DNA from: an uncultured Clostridium sp.
GTDB lineage: Bacteria > Bacillota > Clostridia > Oscillospirales > Butyricicoccaceae
DNA: 33,569 bases
Direction: 5' to 3'
Assembly (NCBI GenBank): GCA_947427035.1
Contig: CANEGK010000027.1
Location: 1-33,569 of the forward strand
The notes below the pieces were generated by a model. It did not search any database. It saw nothing but the letters and a program-made list of their open reading frames with translations, and was not told the DNA's origin. Positions 26,309-33,569 of this stretch are shown here, piece after piece. The translations under genes and the position numbers were made by a program. The stretch's first letter is position 1. Each line of letters begins with the position of its first letter.

Positions 26309-26351
26309 AAAAAAGGCCGCCGGAGAGAAGCGGACGCTTCCCCCGGCGGCC
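26309..26351 (-). terminator. Intrinsic terminator of the metK-dipeptidase operon
   Basis: On the minus strand the stem 26343-26351 with 26315-26323 (9 bp, GC) carries an inner stem GAAGCG/CGCTTC and is followed by a U tract (A-run 26309-26314 on the + strand). It lies 32 bases after the dipeptidase stop. Confidence 0.9.
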
Positions 26352-26382
26352 CTGCTGCCCGGCGGCGTTGCCGTCAGGCTTT

Positions 26383-27357
26383 TTATTTCATGCTTTCGCG
26401 AATGACGCGCAGCGCATTGCCCGAACAGATTTTGTCGACCTCGGCGGCGGTGAAGTGCCGGCCGAGCGCGTCGGCGATGCGCGGCATCCCGGTGTAATCT
26501 TTAAACTCAAGATTGCTGCCGATGCCGTCAAAGTCCGAACCGAGCGCCAGCGCGTCGACGCCGGCGACCTGGGCGATGTGCCGGGCGTGCCAGACAATGT
26601 CGGCGATGGTGGTGTCGTTCGAATCCTCACGCAGGAAGGCGGCGCAGAAATTGATGCCACAGACGCCGCCCTTTTCGCCCAGCAGGCGGAGCATATCGTC
26701 CGTCATGCAGCGGGGATGGCTGCACAGCGCGCGTGCGCATGAATGGGAAGCGACAAAGGGCTTTTGCGAATACTTGGCCACGTCGTAAAACCCGCCGTCG
26801 GACAGGTGGGACACGTCGACGAGAATGCCCAGCTCGTTCATGCGGCGGACGGCGTCAATGCCAAAGGGCTTGAGGCCGAGCTGCATTTTTTCACTGTCGC
26901 GGCTGTTGGGAAAGCCGAGGGAGTTTTCGTAATTCCACGTCAGAGTGATAAGGCGCACGCCCTTTTGGTAAAATTCGTCGATGCGCTCCATTTTGCCGTC
27001 AATGGGCACGCCGTCCTCAATGGTCAGCACCGAAGAAATGAGGCCCTTCCCCCGGTTGGCCATGATGTCGCCGTAATTCATGGCCGGGGCGATGGCGTCT
27101 GCATTGGCTTTCATCTCGCGCTGATAGGCGTCAAAGACGAAATTGAAATACTCGTAAGGCGTCAGCTTGAGCCCGGCCTGCTCGGCTTCGGCGTGCGTGG
27201 GGATGAAGATGGCGAAGAACTGTGCCAGTGCGCCGCCTTTTTGCAGCTTTTCGATGTCAATGTGCCCGTCGTTGCGGCGCAGAGTGACGGCGCCGGTTGA
27301 GCGGGCGATGTGCTCGCCGATGGTGTCGCAGTGCAGGTCGACAAATCGCATGTCCAT
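26383..27357 (-). CDS. Membrane-dipeptidase family (peptidase M19) enzyme
   Basis: This is a 324-residue zinc dipeptidase of the renal-dipeptidase family. The first metal motif is DLHCDT (H9, D11). A Glu in TIEDG (the bridging ligand), VDVSHLSDGGFYDV and ASHSCARALCSHPRC, with the metal-binding His residues, follow, and ALGSDFDGIG completes the site. There is no signal peptide, so it is probably cytoplasmic. The family cleaves dipeptides, including those with a D-residue at the C terminus and Cys-Gly. The ATG at 27357 follows AAGGAGGG by seven bases. It lies 31 bases after metK with no terminator, so it is in the SAM-controlled operon; a link to sulfur-amino-acid salvage is an inference. Confidence 0.92.
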   Translation of the reverse strand: MDMRFVDLHCDTIGEHIARSTGAVTLRRNDGHIDIEKLQKGGALAQFFAIFIPTHAEAEQAGLKLTPYEYFNFVFDAYQREMKANADAIAPAMNYGDIMANRGKGLISSVLTIEDGVPIDGKMERIDEFYQKGVRLITLTWNYENSLGFPNSRDSEKMQLGLKPFGIDAVRRMNELGILVDVSHLSDGGFYDVAKYSQKPFVASHSCARALCSHPRCMTDDMLRLLGEKGGVCGINFCAAFLREDSNDTTIADIVWHARHIAQVAGVDALALGSDFDGIGSNLEFKDYTGMPRIADALGRHFTAAEVDKICSGNALRVIRESMK

Positions 27358-27388
27358 GCCAAAACCCTCCTTATTTTCAAAAACCCGA

Positions 27389-28582
27389 TTATTTGGCGTA
27401 CTGTGCAAGTTCCGCGGCGCGGTCGGTGCGCTCCCACGGCAGGTCGAGGTCGGGACGGCCGAAGTGGCCGTAAGCCGCCGTCTGGCGGTAGATGGGGGCG
27501 CGCAGACCGAGGGTGTCCATGATGGCGGCGGGGCGCAGATCAAACTTTTCCTGCGCCAGAGCGGCCAGCTTGTCGTCGCTCAGCTTGCCGGTGCCAAAGG
27601 TGTCGACAAACACCGAGACGGGGCGCGCCACGCCGATGGCATAGGCAAACTGCAGCTCGCAGCGGTCGCACAGGCCGGCGGCCACCAGGTTTTTGGCCAC
27701 ATAGCGGGCCATATACGAGGCCGAGCGGTCGACCTTGGTCGGGTCCTTGCCCGAAAAAGCGCCGCCGCCGTGCCGGGCGTAGCCGCCATATGTATCGACG
27801 ATGAGCTTGCGGCCGGTCAGGCCGCTGTCGGCAGCCGGTCCGCCCAGAACAAAGCGGCCGGTGGGGTTGATGAGAAAACGGGTGTCGCCGTCAATCAGGT
27901 TTTTGGGCAGCGACGGGCGGGCGACCTCTTCAATCAGGGCGTCGCGCAGCGTATCCAGGCTGACGTCGGCACTGTGCTGGGTCGAAATGACGACGGTGTC
28001 AATATGGCAGGGCACGCCGTTTTCGTCATAGCGGACGGTGACCTGGCTTTTGCCGTCGGGCATGACAAAGGGCAGCCGGCCCGATTTGCGCACCGCGGCC
28101 AGGCGGCGCGTCAGGTTGTGGGCGAAGGTAATGGGGGCGGGCATCAGCTCTTCGGTTTCGCGGCAGGCAAAGCCGAACATCATACCCTGGTCGCCCGCGC
28201 CGATGAGATCATAGCGGTCGCCGCCCTTCATGCGGTTTTCAACGGCGTTGTTGACGCCCATGGCGATATCGGGCGACTGTTCGTCAATGGCCGTCAAAAC
28301 GGCGCAGGTATGGCAATCAAAACCGGCCTGCGCGCCGGTGTAGCCGATGTGCTCAAGCGTGCTGCGCACGGTCGAGGGGATGTCAACATAGCAGTTTGTC
28401 GAAATTTCACCCATGACCAGCACCATGCCGGTGGTGGCGATGGTTTCGCAGGCGACGTGGGCGACGGGGTCTTTTGACAGAATGTTGTCGAGAATCGAGT
28501 CGGAAATCTGATCGCACACCTTGTCGGGGTGCCCTTCGGTGACGCTTTCAGAAGTAAAAATACGGTTAGCCATGTGTGCCAT
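27389..28582 (-). CDS. metK: S-adenosylmethionine synthetase
   Basis: This 397-residue enzyme makes SAM from methionine and ATP. It is recognised by [20 protein letters not shown] near the N terminus, [12 protein letters not shown] (ATP-binding), and the P-loop-like [19 protein letters not shown] in the C-terminal part. Length and motifs are standard. The start may be ATG 28582 or ATG 28573; AAAGGA is about 10 bases before the first. Expression is controlled by the SAM-I riboswitch upstream, and the gene is followed by the dipeptidase gene. Confidence 0.97.
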   Translation of the reverse strand: MAHMANRIFTSESVTEGHPDKVCDQISDSILDNILSKDPVAHVACETIATTGMVLVMGEISTNCYVDIPSTVRSTLEHIGYTGAQAGFDCHTCAVLTAIDEQSPDIAMGVNNAVENRMKGGDRYDLIGAGDQGMMFGFACRETEELMPAPITFAHNLTRRLAAVRKSGRLPFVMPDGKSQVTVRYDENGVPCHIDTVVISTQHSADVSLDTLRDALIEEVARPSLPKNLIDGDTRFLINPTGRFVLGGPAADSGLTGRKLIVDTYGGYARHGGGAFSGKDPTKVDRSASYMARYVAKNLVAAGLCDRCELQFAYAIGVARPVSVFVDTFGTGKLSDDKLAALAQEKFDLRPAAIMDTLGLRAPIYRQTAAYGHFGRPDLDLPWERTDRAAELAQYAK

Positions 28583-28617
28583 TTGTCATTTGTCCTTTCC
28601 AAGATATAATAGAACAA

Positions 28618-28645
28618 ACAAAAAGGACTCCCGAAAAGGAGCCCT
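28618..28645 (-). terminator. Terminator of the metK SAM riboswitch
   Basis: On the minus strand GGGCTCC and GGAGTCC (one G-U pair) close a short loop and are followed by a U-rich tract. The left arm can instead pair with AAGGAG of the aptamer's 3' side, an antiterminator. SAM binding should therefore favour this terminator. Confidence 0.85.
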
Positions 28646-28664
28646 CTGAAAAACCAAAGACCAC

Positions 28665-28755
28665 TCCTTATCGATGTCAGCGTTGCCACCTTTGCACATA
28701 GGCCGGTTGGCGTGAGGTCATCGAGCTGACTCTCTACCTCATCTCTGGATAATGG
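28665..28755 (-). ncRNA. SAM-I (S-box) riboswitch upstream of metK
   Basis: Read on the minus strand, the leader contains the S-box core: TTATCCAGAGATGAGG, GAGAGTCAGCTCGATGACCT, CGCCAACCGG, GGTGGCAACGCTGACATC and the closing GATAAG that pairs with TTATC (P1). The 3' side of P1 continues into AAGGAG, which can pair with the CTCCTT of the terminator arm, giving the classical OFF switch. A consensus promoter lies directly upstream, and metK, a standard target of the class, lies downstream. Confidence 0.93.
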
Positions 28756-28778
28756 CGTCCTATTCATCTGTCAAATTG

Positions 28779-28807
28779 ATTATAGCACACTTTAAAAATC
28801 CTGTCAA
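28779..28807 (-). promoter_or_regulatory. Sigma-A promoter of the metK operon
   Basis: On the minus strand a perfect TTGACA (28802-28807) and perfect TATAAT (28779-28784) have a 17-bp spacer. Transcription would begin near 28772, just before the SAM-I aptamer. The -35 box is 33 bases after the stop of the cysteine-synthase-like gene. Confidence 0.93.
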
Positions 28808-28840
28808 ATGGGGAGCGGAGCGGCGGGTAAAGAAGTGGGG

Positions 28841-29749
28841 CTACAGATATTTTTCGCCGTTGTCAGGAAGAATGACGACGATATGCCGGCCCGTGTTCTC
28901 TTCCTTCTGCGCGATGGCGACGGCGGCGGTCAGCGCCGCGCCCGACGACGGGCCGCACAGAACGCCTTCAAGCCGCGCCAGATCGCGCACCGTGCGCAGA
29001 CTGTCCGGCGTGCGGGCGCGCACGACCTCGTTTAAAATGTACTGGTTGAGAATGGGGGGGACAAACCCCGCGCCGATGCCGGGAATGCCGTGCCCGCCGG
29101 GAAAGCCGCCGGACAGGACAGGGGAGTCGACCGGCTCGACGGCGACAATGCGGCAGTCGGGGCAGTATTTCCTGATCTCTTCGCCGCAGCCGGTCAGCGC
29201 GCCGCCCGAGCCGACGCCGGCAACCAGAAAATCGACGGCGCCCAGCGCTTCGATAATTTCGCGCCCGGTGCCGCGGCGGTGGGCCTCGCAGTTGTCGTCG
29301 TTTTCAAACTGCGTCGGCATAAAGCACCCCGGCGTGCTGTCGCGGATGGCGCGGGCCTTTTCCATGGCGCCCGACATGCCTTCGGCCGGCGGGGTCATGA
29401 CGATTTCGGCGCCGTAAGCGCGGATGTTTTCAATCCGCTGCGGGTCGATGTTTTCCGGCATGACAAGAATGCATTTCAATCCCAGCGCGGCGCACACCAT
29501 GCTGAGCGCCACGCCGCAGTTGCCGCCCGTCGGTTCAACGACAACGCCGTTTTCCGGCAGCTCGCCCCGCTCCATGGCGGCGGTTACCATGCGCAGCGCG
29601 GCGCGGTCTTTCAGGCTGCCGCCGGGGTTTAAGCATTCCAGTTTACCGTACAGCTCGCCGCGGCAGCCATAGGCCCGTTCCAGGCGGTTCAGCCGCAAAA
29701 GAGGGGTTGCGCCGATAAGCTCCGTCAAGTTCCCGTATACCTGTGCCAT
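28841..29749 (-). CDS. Cysteine synthase-family PLP enzyme with altered substrate loop
   Basis: This 302-residue PLP-dependent beta-substituting enzyme is of the CysK/CysM group, which makes cysteine from an activated serine and sulfide. The PLP lysine is in LNPGGSLKDRA (K47). The PLP-phosphate loop is GVGSGGALTG (~178-187), GIGAGFVPPIL is typical, and GPSSGAA is conserved. The substrate-carboxylate loop, usually TSGNTG, is TGGNCG (74-79), and the later TTGPEI-type segment reads GTGREII. Substrate preference may therefore differ (O-phosphoserine, homoserine ester, or another). The ATG at 29749 has AAAGGAG nine bases upstream. It is divergent from serC and co-directional with metK. Confidence 0.85.
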   Translation of the reverse strand: MAQVYGNLTELIGATPLLRLNRLERAYGCRGELYGKLECLNPGGSLKDRAALRMVTAAMERGELPENGVVVEPTGGNCGVALSMVCAALGLKCILVMPENIDPQRIENIRAYGAEIVMTPPAEGMSGAMEKARAIRDSTPGCFMPTQFENDDNCEAHRRGTGREIIEALGAVDFLVAGVGSGGALTGCGEEIRKYCPDCRIVAVEPVDSPVLSGGFPGGHGIPGIGAGFVPPILNQYILNEVVRARTPDSLRTVRDLARLEGVLCGPSSGAALTAAVAIAQKEENTGRHIVVILPDNGEKYL

Positions 29750-29849
29750 GGTTTTCCGCTCCTTTCCAGTCTGAAACAAAAAAGTGAAAATTGGGTAAAC
29801 TGATGAAGAACCCCCGCGCAATGTTCAAAAAACTGCGGGATTTTTATCG

Positions 29850-29870
29850 AATTGGTGGATTGCGCCAATT
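29850..29870. promoter_or_regulatory. Inverted repeat in the divergent cysK-like/serC interval
   Basis: AATTGG (29850-29855) and CCAATT (29865-29870) form a 6-bp inverted repeat with a 9-base centre, the ATTGG-N-CCAAT form often bound by LysR-type regulators. It lies 101 bases upstream of the cysK-like ATG and upstream of the probable serC promoter. A stem with a following T run (29813-29846) is also present. The regulatory role is inferred only. Confidence 0.3.
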
Positions 29871-29901
29871 GCGGAGTGATAAAAACTGGTCAATAAAGAT
29901 A

Positions 29902-29930
29902 TTGCTTGTTCCCTGTAATAATGATAGACT
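29902..29930 (+). promoter_or_regulatory. Probable promoter of the serC-serA-DUF1015 operon
   Basis: TTGCTT (29902-29907) and TAGACT (29925-29930) are separated by 17 bp. The match is moderate and the surrounding AT-rich sequence offers alternatives. The leader would be about 58 bases, with AGGAGG at 29981-29986. No T-box or serine riboswitch was recognised. Confidence 0.45.
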
Positions 29931-29994
29931 ATATTTGATAAAGAAACAAGGTAATTCCAAGATATTTCTTGACAACAAACAGGAGGAGACAGCT

Positions 29995-31086
29995 ATGAAG
30001 TACGAGCGCACTTTCAATTTCTCTGCGGGCCCCGCCATGATGCCCGAGCCGGTTCTGGAGGAAATCCGCGACGAAATGATGAACTACCGCGGCAGCGGCA
30101 TGTGCGTCATGGAAATGAGCCATCGCTCGAAGGTGTTCCAGCAGATCATCGACGAGGCCGAGAAAGACCTGCGCGAGCTGATGGGCATTCCCGACAATTA
30201 TAAGGTGCTCTTCGTCCAGGGCGGCGGCACTTTGCAGTTCGCCATGGTTCCCATGAACCTGATGAAAAACGGCAAAGCCTGCTACGTCGAGACCGGCTCC
30301 TGGTCCAAGAAGGCCATTGCCGAAGCCAAAAAGTTCGGTGAAGTCACCGTCATCGCCTCGAGCAAGGACAAAAACTTCTCCTATATCCCCGACTGCTCGG
30401 ATCTTGACATCCCCGCCGACGCCGACTATGTCTATATCTGCGAAAACGAGACCATCAACGGCACCACCTGGCAGAAGCTGCCCAACACCAAGGGCCACGT
30501 CCTGGTTTCCGACCAGAGCTCCATGTTCCTGTCCAAGCCCTGCAATGTTTCCGACTACGGCCTCATCTGGGCGGGCGTGCAGAAAAACGTCGGCCCCGCC
30601 GGCATGAGCGTCGTCATCATCCGTGAAGACCTCATCCGTGAGGACATCGACTCCAAGGTACCGACCTATCTGTCCTATAAGACCCATGCGGACGGCGCTT
30701 CGCTGTATAATACTCCCAACTGCTGGGCCATCTACTGCTGCGGCAAGGTCTTCAAGTATCTGAAGAACCTGGGCGGCCTGTCCGTCATGGATCAGATGAA
30801 CCGCGAGAAAGCCGCCATCCTCTACGACTTCCTCGACTCGTCCAAGATGTTCACCGGCTCGGTCCGCAAGGAAGACCGCTCGCTGATGAACGTCCCGTTT
30901 GTCACCGAGTCGGCCGAGATGGACGCCGAAGTCGTCGCCGCTTCGAAGAAGGCCGGCTTTGACAACCTCAAGGGCCACAAGAGCGTCGGCGGCCTGCGCG
31001 CTTCCATCTACAACGCCATGCCCAAGGAGGGCGTCGTGGCTCTCGTCGACTTCCTCAAAAAGTTTGAAGCCGAACACAGCAAATAA
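29995..31086 (+). CDS. serC: Phosphoserine aminotransferase
   Basis: This 363-residue PLP enzyme converts 3-phosphohydroxypyruvate and glutamate to phosphoserine and 2-oxoglutarate. It is recognised by the N-terminal FNFSAGPAMMPEPVLEEI, MEMSHRS, LFVQGGGTLQFAMVPMNL, and the PLP lysine region WAGVQKNVGPAGMSVVII. Length is standard. The ATG at 29995 follows AGGAGG by eight bases; the frame is open further upstream but lacks a ribosome binding site. It is the first gene of the serC-serA-DUF1015 cluster, with a 32-base gap to serA. Confidence 0.97.
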   Translation: MKYERTFNFSAGPAMMPEPVLEEIRDEMMNYRGSGMCVMEMSHRSKVFQQIIDEAEKDLRELMGIPDNYKVLFVQGGGTLQFAMVPMNLMKNGKACYVETGSWSKKAIAEAKKFGEVTVIASSKDKNFSYIPDCSDLDIPADADYVYICENETINGTTWQKLPNTKGHVLVSDQSSMFLSKPCNVSDYGLIWAGVQKNVGPAGMSVVIIREDLIREDIDSKVPTYLSYKTHADGASLYNTPNCWAIYCCGKVFKYLKNLGGLSVMDQMNREKAAILYDFLDSSKMFTGSVRKEDRSLMNVPFVTESAEMDAEVVAASKKAGFDNLKGHKSVGGLRASIYNAMPKEGVVALVDFLKKFEAEHSK

Positions 31087-31118
31087 GACGAAAAACGAAC
31101 AGGAAAGGAATGTTTGCC

Positions 31119-32033
31119 ATGATTAGAGTCCTTGCTTCCGACGGCATGGAAAAAGCGGCCGTCGCTTCCCTGCGTGAAAAGGGGTACGAGGTCACCGAGC
31201 AGTTTTACGAGCCCGAAGAGCTGGCCCAGAAGGTCAAGGAGTATGACGTTCTGGTCGTCCGCAGCGCGACCAAGGTCCGCCAGCCCATCATTGATTCGGC
31301 TGTCGAAGGCGGCCGTCTCAAGCTGGTCATCCGCGGCGGCGTCGGCGTCGACAACATCGACGTCAAATACGCCGAAGAAAAGGGCATTAAGGTCAACAAC
31401 ACCCCGCGCGCCTCGTCGGCCTCGGTCGCCGAGCTGGTGCTGGGCCACATGCTCTCGATGGCCCGTTATATCGGCATCGCCAACGTCACCATGAAAAACG
31501 GCGAGTGGAACAAGAAAAAATACGAAGGCACTGAAATCAACGGCAAGACCCTCGGCCTCATCGGCATGGGCCGCATTTCGCAGGAGCTGGCCAAGCGCGC
31601 CGTTGCCCTGGGCATGAAGGTCATTTACACCGATATCTTTGAGATCAAGGGCCTGCCCGCAGAGTATGTCTGCATGAGCCGCGACGAAGTGCTGAAAAAC
31701 GCCGACTTTGTCTCGCTGCACATCCCCATGCCGGCTGACAAAAAGCCGGTTATCACGGCGGCCGAGCTGGCGCTCATGAAGCCGACCGCCTTCATCATCA
31801 ACACCGCCCGCGGCGGCCTTGTCTGTGAAGATGCCCTGTGCGACGCGCTGGATGCCGGCAAGCTGGCTGGCGCCGCTCTCGACGTTTTTGCCGAAGAGCC
31901 GGCCAAGAACGAGCGCGTGCTCAAGCACCCGAAGATTTCGCTGACCCCGCACATCGGCGGCTCGACCAAAGAGGCGCAGGGCCGTATCGGCGAAGAAATC
32001 GTCGACATCATTGAAAAGTTTTTCAACAAATAA
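31119..32033 (+). CDS. serA: D-3-phosphoglycerate dehydrogenase, short form
   Basis: This 304-residue NAD-dependent enzyme oxidises 3-phosphoglycerate, the first step of serine synthesis. The catalytic triad elements are visible: Arg in NTARGG, Glu in FAEEP and His in TPHIGGST. It has the two-domain D-2-hydroxyacid dehydrogenase fold only and lacks the C-terminal ACT domain, so it should not be feedback-inhibited by serine through that domain. The NAD loop reads GMGRIS (149-154), with Ser in place of the third Gly. ATG 31119 was chosen over ATG 31110, which sits directly on the Shine-Dalgarno. It follows serC, which supports the serine-pathway assignment over other hydroxyacid dehydrogenases. 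Confidence 0.93.
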   Translation: MIRVLASDGMEKAAVASLREKGYEVTEQFYEPEELAQKVKEYDVLVVRSATKVRQPIIDSAVEGGRLKLVIRGGVGVDNIDVKYAEEKGIKVNNTPRASSASVAELVLGHMLSMARYIGIANVTMKNGEWNKKKYEGTEINGKTLGLIGMGRISQELAKRAVALGMKVIYTDIFEIKGLPAEYVCMSRDEVLKNADFVSLHIPMPADKKPVITAAELALMKPTAFIINTARGGLVCEDALCDALDAGKLAGAALDVFAEEPAKNERVLKHPKISLTPHIGGSTKEAQGRIGEEIVDIIEKFFNK

Positions 32034-32049
32034 GCACCATTGAAATGGC

Positions 32050-32078
32050 AAAGGCGGGGGAAATGCGCCCCCGCCTTT
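32050..32078 (+). terminator. Hairpin between serA and the DUF1015 gene, partial terminator or processing site
   Basis: An 11-bp perfect stem AAAGGCGGGGG/CCCCCGCCTTT (32050-32060 with 32068-32078) is followed by only three T residues. It lies 17 bases after serA and 34 before the DUF1015 ATG. It probably lowers read-through or stabilises the serC-serA mRNA, without fully ending transcription. Confidence 0.55.
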
Positions 32079-32111
32079 CGCCGAATCTATCTGAAAAGGA
32101 GACTGAACGCC

Positions 32112-33371
32112 ATGGCAACTGTCAGACCCTTCAAAGCAGTGCGCCCGAAGCCCGAGCTGGCTGCCAAAGTCACGGCTCACCCCTATGACGTTATGAATTA
32201 TGAGGAAGCCTGCGAAATGGTCAAGGGCAACCCGTATTCTTATCTGCACGTCGACCGCTCGGAGGTCGATCTGCCCCCCGAAACCGATCATTACAGCCAG
32301 GTCGTTTATGAAAAAGCTGCCTCGAACCTCCACCAGATGAAGAAAGACGGCATTCTGCTTCAGGAAGAAAAGCCCTGTTTTTACGTTCTGCGCCAGATTA
32401 TGAACGGCCGCGCTCAGACCGGCATCGTCGCCTGCGCTTCGATTGACGACTACATGAACAACGTCATCAAAAAACATGAGCTGACCCGCGCCGAAAAAGA
32501 AGAAGACCGCTGCAATCACGTCGACTTCTGCAACGCCAACACCGGCGTTGTCTTTTTGGCTTATCGCGCTCGCCAGGGCATCAATGAAATCGTCGCCAAA
32601 GCGATGGAATCGGCCCCGCTTTATGACTTTATGTTTGAAGAAGTGCAGCAGACTGTGTGGGTCATCTCGTGCCCCGACGCCATTGCCGCACTCGAAAAGG
32701 AGTTTAAAGACACCGATTCGCTGTATATTGCCGACGGGCATCACCGCAGCGCCAGCGCTGTTCGTATCGGCCGCAAGCGCCGCGCACAGAACCCCGATTA
32801 TACCGGCGATGAAGAGTTCAACTACTTCCTGTGCGTGCTTTTCCCCGATGAGCAGCTGTACTGCATGGATTACAACCGTGTTGTGGCCGATCTTAACGGC
32901 TTGAGCAAGGACGAATTCCTGAGCAAAATCGGCGAAAAGTTCGAGGTTGAAAAGCTGGCCAAGGCTTTGGGCAACGATGCGCAGGGCAAGACCGACGTGC
33001 AGAAAAAGCATACCTTTGGCATGTATCTGGACAAGCAGTGGTATTTGCTGTCGGCCAAACCCGGCACCTTCAACGCGGATGATGTCGTCGAGCAGCTGGA
33101 TGTTGCCATTTTGCAGAAAAACCTGTTGACCCCGGTTCTGGGCATCGGCGATCCGCGCGTTGACAAGCGTATCGACTTTGTCGGCGGCATCCGCGGCTTG
33201 AAGGAACTGGAAAAACGCGTGGACGGCGGCGCGGCCGTGGCTTTTGCCATGTGCCCCACCAGCATGAGCGATCTGTTTGCCATTGCCGATGCGGGCAAAA
33301 TTATGCCCCCGAAGAGCACATGGTTCGAGCCTAAGCTTCTCTCAGGCATTTTTGTCCACGAACTGCGTTAA
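32112..33371 (+). CDS. DUF1015-family protein of serine gene cluster, function unknown
   Basis: This 419-residue cytoplasmic protein is of the DUF1015 (COG4198) family. The N terminus is VRPFKAVRPKPELAAKVTAH. The central segment SLYIADGHHRSASAVRIG carries the conserved DGHHR motif, the most likely functional site. There is no signal peptide or membrane segment. The family is often found beside serC and serA, as here, which suggests a role linked to serine or phosphoserine metabolism; the reaction has not been shown by sequence. The ATG at 32112 has AAAAGGAGA nine bases upstream. It ends 37 bases before a strong terminator. Confidence 0.9.
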   Translation: MATVRPFKAVRPKPELAAKVTAHPYDVMNYEEACEMVKGNPYSYLHVDRSEVDLPPETDHYSQVVYEKAASNLHQMKKDGILLQEEKPCFYVLRQIMNGRAQTGIVACASIDDYMNNVIKKHELTRAEKEEDRCNHVDFCNANTGVVFLAYRARQGINEIVAKAMESAPLYDFMFEEVQQTVWVISCPDAIAALEKEFKDTDSLYIADGHHRSASAVRIGRKRRAQNPDYTGDEEFNYFLCVLFPDEQLYCMDYNRVVADLNGLSKDEFLSKIGEKFEVEKLAKALGNDAQGKTDVQKKHTFGMYLDKQWYLLSAKPGTFNADDVVEQLDVAILQKNLLTPVLGIGDPRVDKRIDFVGGIRGLKELEKRVDGGAAVAFAMCPTSMSDLFAIADAGKIMPPKSTWFEPKLLSGIFVHELR

Positions 33372-33408
33372 AAGAGTTAAAACTGGTATAAATATTTATA
33401 TATCGCAT

Positions 33409-33446
33409 AAAAAACCGGAAAAGAATGGATTCTTTTCCGGTTTTTT
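33409..33446. terminator. Intrinsic terminator of the serC-serA-DUF1015 operon
   Basis: An 11-bp stem (33415-33425 with 33430-33440), loop TGGA, is extended by A6/T6 on both sides, so it is usable in both directions. The remaining 120 bases to the window edge contain an inverted repeat (33532-33557) and no gene I can call with confidence. Confidence 0.92.
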
Positions 33447-33531
33447 AAAGCAAAGGGAAAAATAGGGAAGCCTGACGAAAATTGTCGTTATGATGACCAG
33501 GAAATCCTCCTGAAGCCAGTCGCCGCAGCAT

Positions 33532-33557
33532 ATTCGGAGTATGGACAATGTCCGAAT
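33532..33557. repeat. Inverted repeat near the right edge
   Basis: ATTCGGA (33532-33538) and TCCGAAT (33551-33557) are perfectly complementary, with a nested GGAC/GTCC pair in the centre. No U tract follows in a useful direction on the + strand. It may be an operator or a hairpin of a gene beyond the window. Confidence 0.45.
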
Positions 33558-33569
33558 CAAAAAACAGGA

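Noticed and set aside
29811..29846. Attenuator or T-box in the serC leader
   Set aside because: The hairpin with T run lies upstream of the likely serC promoter and no specifier or antiterminator element was seen.
31008..33011. 667-residue minus-strand open frame opposite serA and DUF1015
   Set aside because: Both opposing genes are well-known families with ribosome binding sites; this is an antisense artefact.
33445..33569. Possible minus-strand gene end in the right-edge sequence
   Set aside because: One frame is open for about 40 codons to a stop at 33445-33447 beside the bidirectional terminator, but the peptide resembles nothing I know and the fragment is too short to call.

Overview
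The window looks like a piece of chromosome from a GC-rich, low-to-moderate amelioration Clostridia genome, most likely an Oscillospiraceae/Ruminococcaceae-type gut Firmicute. The basis is the strong AGGAGG-type ribosome binding sites, consensus sigma-A promoters (TTGACA/TATAAT), U-tract intrinsic terminators, S-box and Mn-type leader RNAs, and the protein families present. No rRNA, tRNA, CRISPR array or insertion sequence was seen.

Layout. (1) 1-4071: the 3' end of a collagen-like repeat gene, an RsiV-like (DUF3298-type) lipoprotein, a class I glutamine-amidotransferase-like hydrolase (PuuD type), and a Na/phosphate cotransporter with a PhoU-like tail. The last two are divergent, each with a clear promoter. 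(2) 4119-15646: a compact ten-gene minus-strand phage-type operon. In transcription order it holds small terminase, large terminase, a tiny membrane protein, portal, a coiled-coil virion-like protein, a scaffold-like protein, a major capsid protein with an extra C-terminal domain, a connector-like protein, a 618-residue structural protein, and a 1086-residue fibre with three collagen segments and about 14 propeller-like repeats. I see no integrase, repressor, replication, tail-tube, tape-measure, lysis or protease gene, and no att repeat. It is closed by terminators on both sides and has host-like composition. (3) 15801-17608: split transketolase (two subunits). (4) 17925-24135: a ribbon-helix-helix protein followed by clpB, then a yybP-ykoY (Mn2+) riboswitch controlling a P-type cation ATPase. 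(5) 24370-26222: birA and a uridine-kinase-like gene, convergent and sharing their stop codons. (6) 26383-29749: a minus-strand sulfur-amino-acid block consisting of a cysteine-synthase-like gene, a SAM-I riboswitch, metK and an M19 dipeptidase. (7) 29995-33371: serC, serA and a DUF1015 gene, the phosphoserine branch of serine biosynthesis, closed by a strong terminator.

How they work together. Regions 6 and 7 form a serine-to-cysteine-to-SAM neighbourhood: SerA and SerC make phosphoserine, the CysK-like enzyme uses a serine derivative, MetK makes SAM, and a SAM-I riboswitch reports the product. Both riboswitches lie directly downstream of a co-directional gene that has no visible terminator of its own (clpB and the cysK-like gene). 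Their conditional terminators may therefore also decide where the upstream transcripts end.

The most unusual part is the phage-type cassette: a head-plus-adhesin gene set without a recognisable tail, lysis or mobility gene. It could be a domesticated particle, a satellite-like element, a decayed prophage or a small podovirus-like unit. The sequence alone cannot decide between these.
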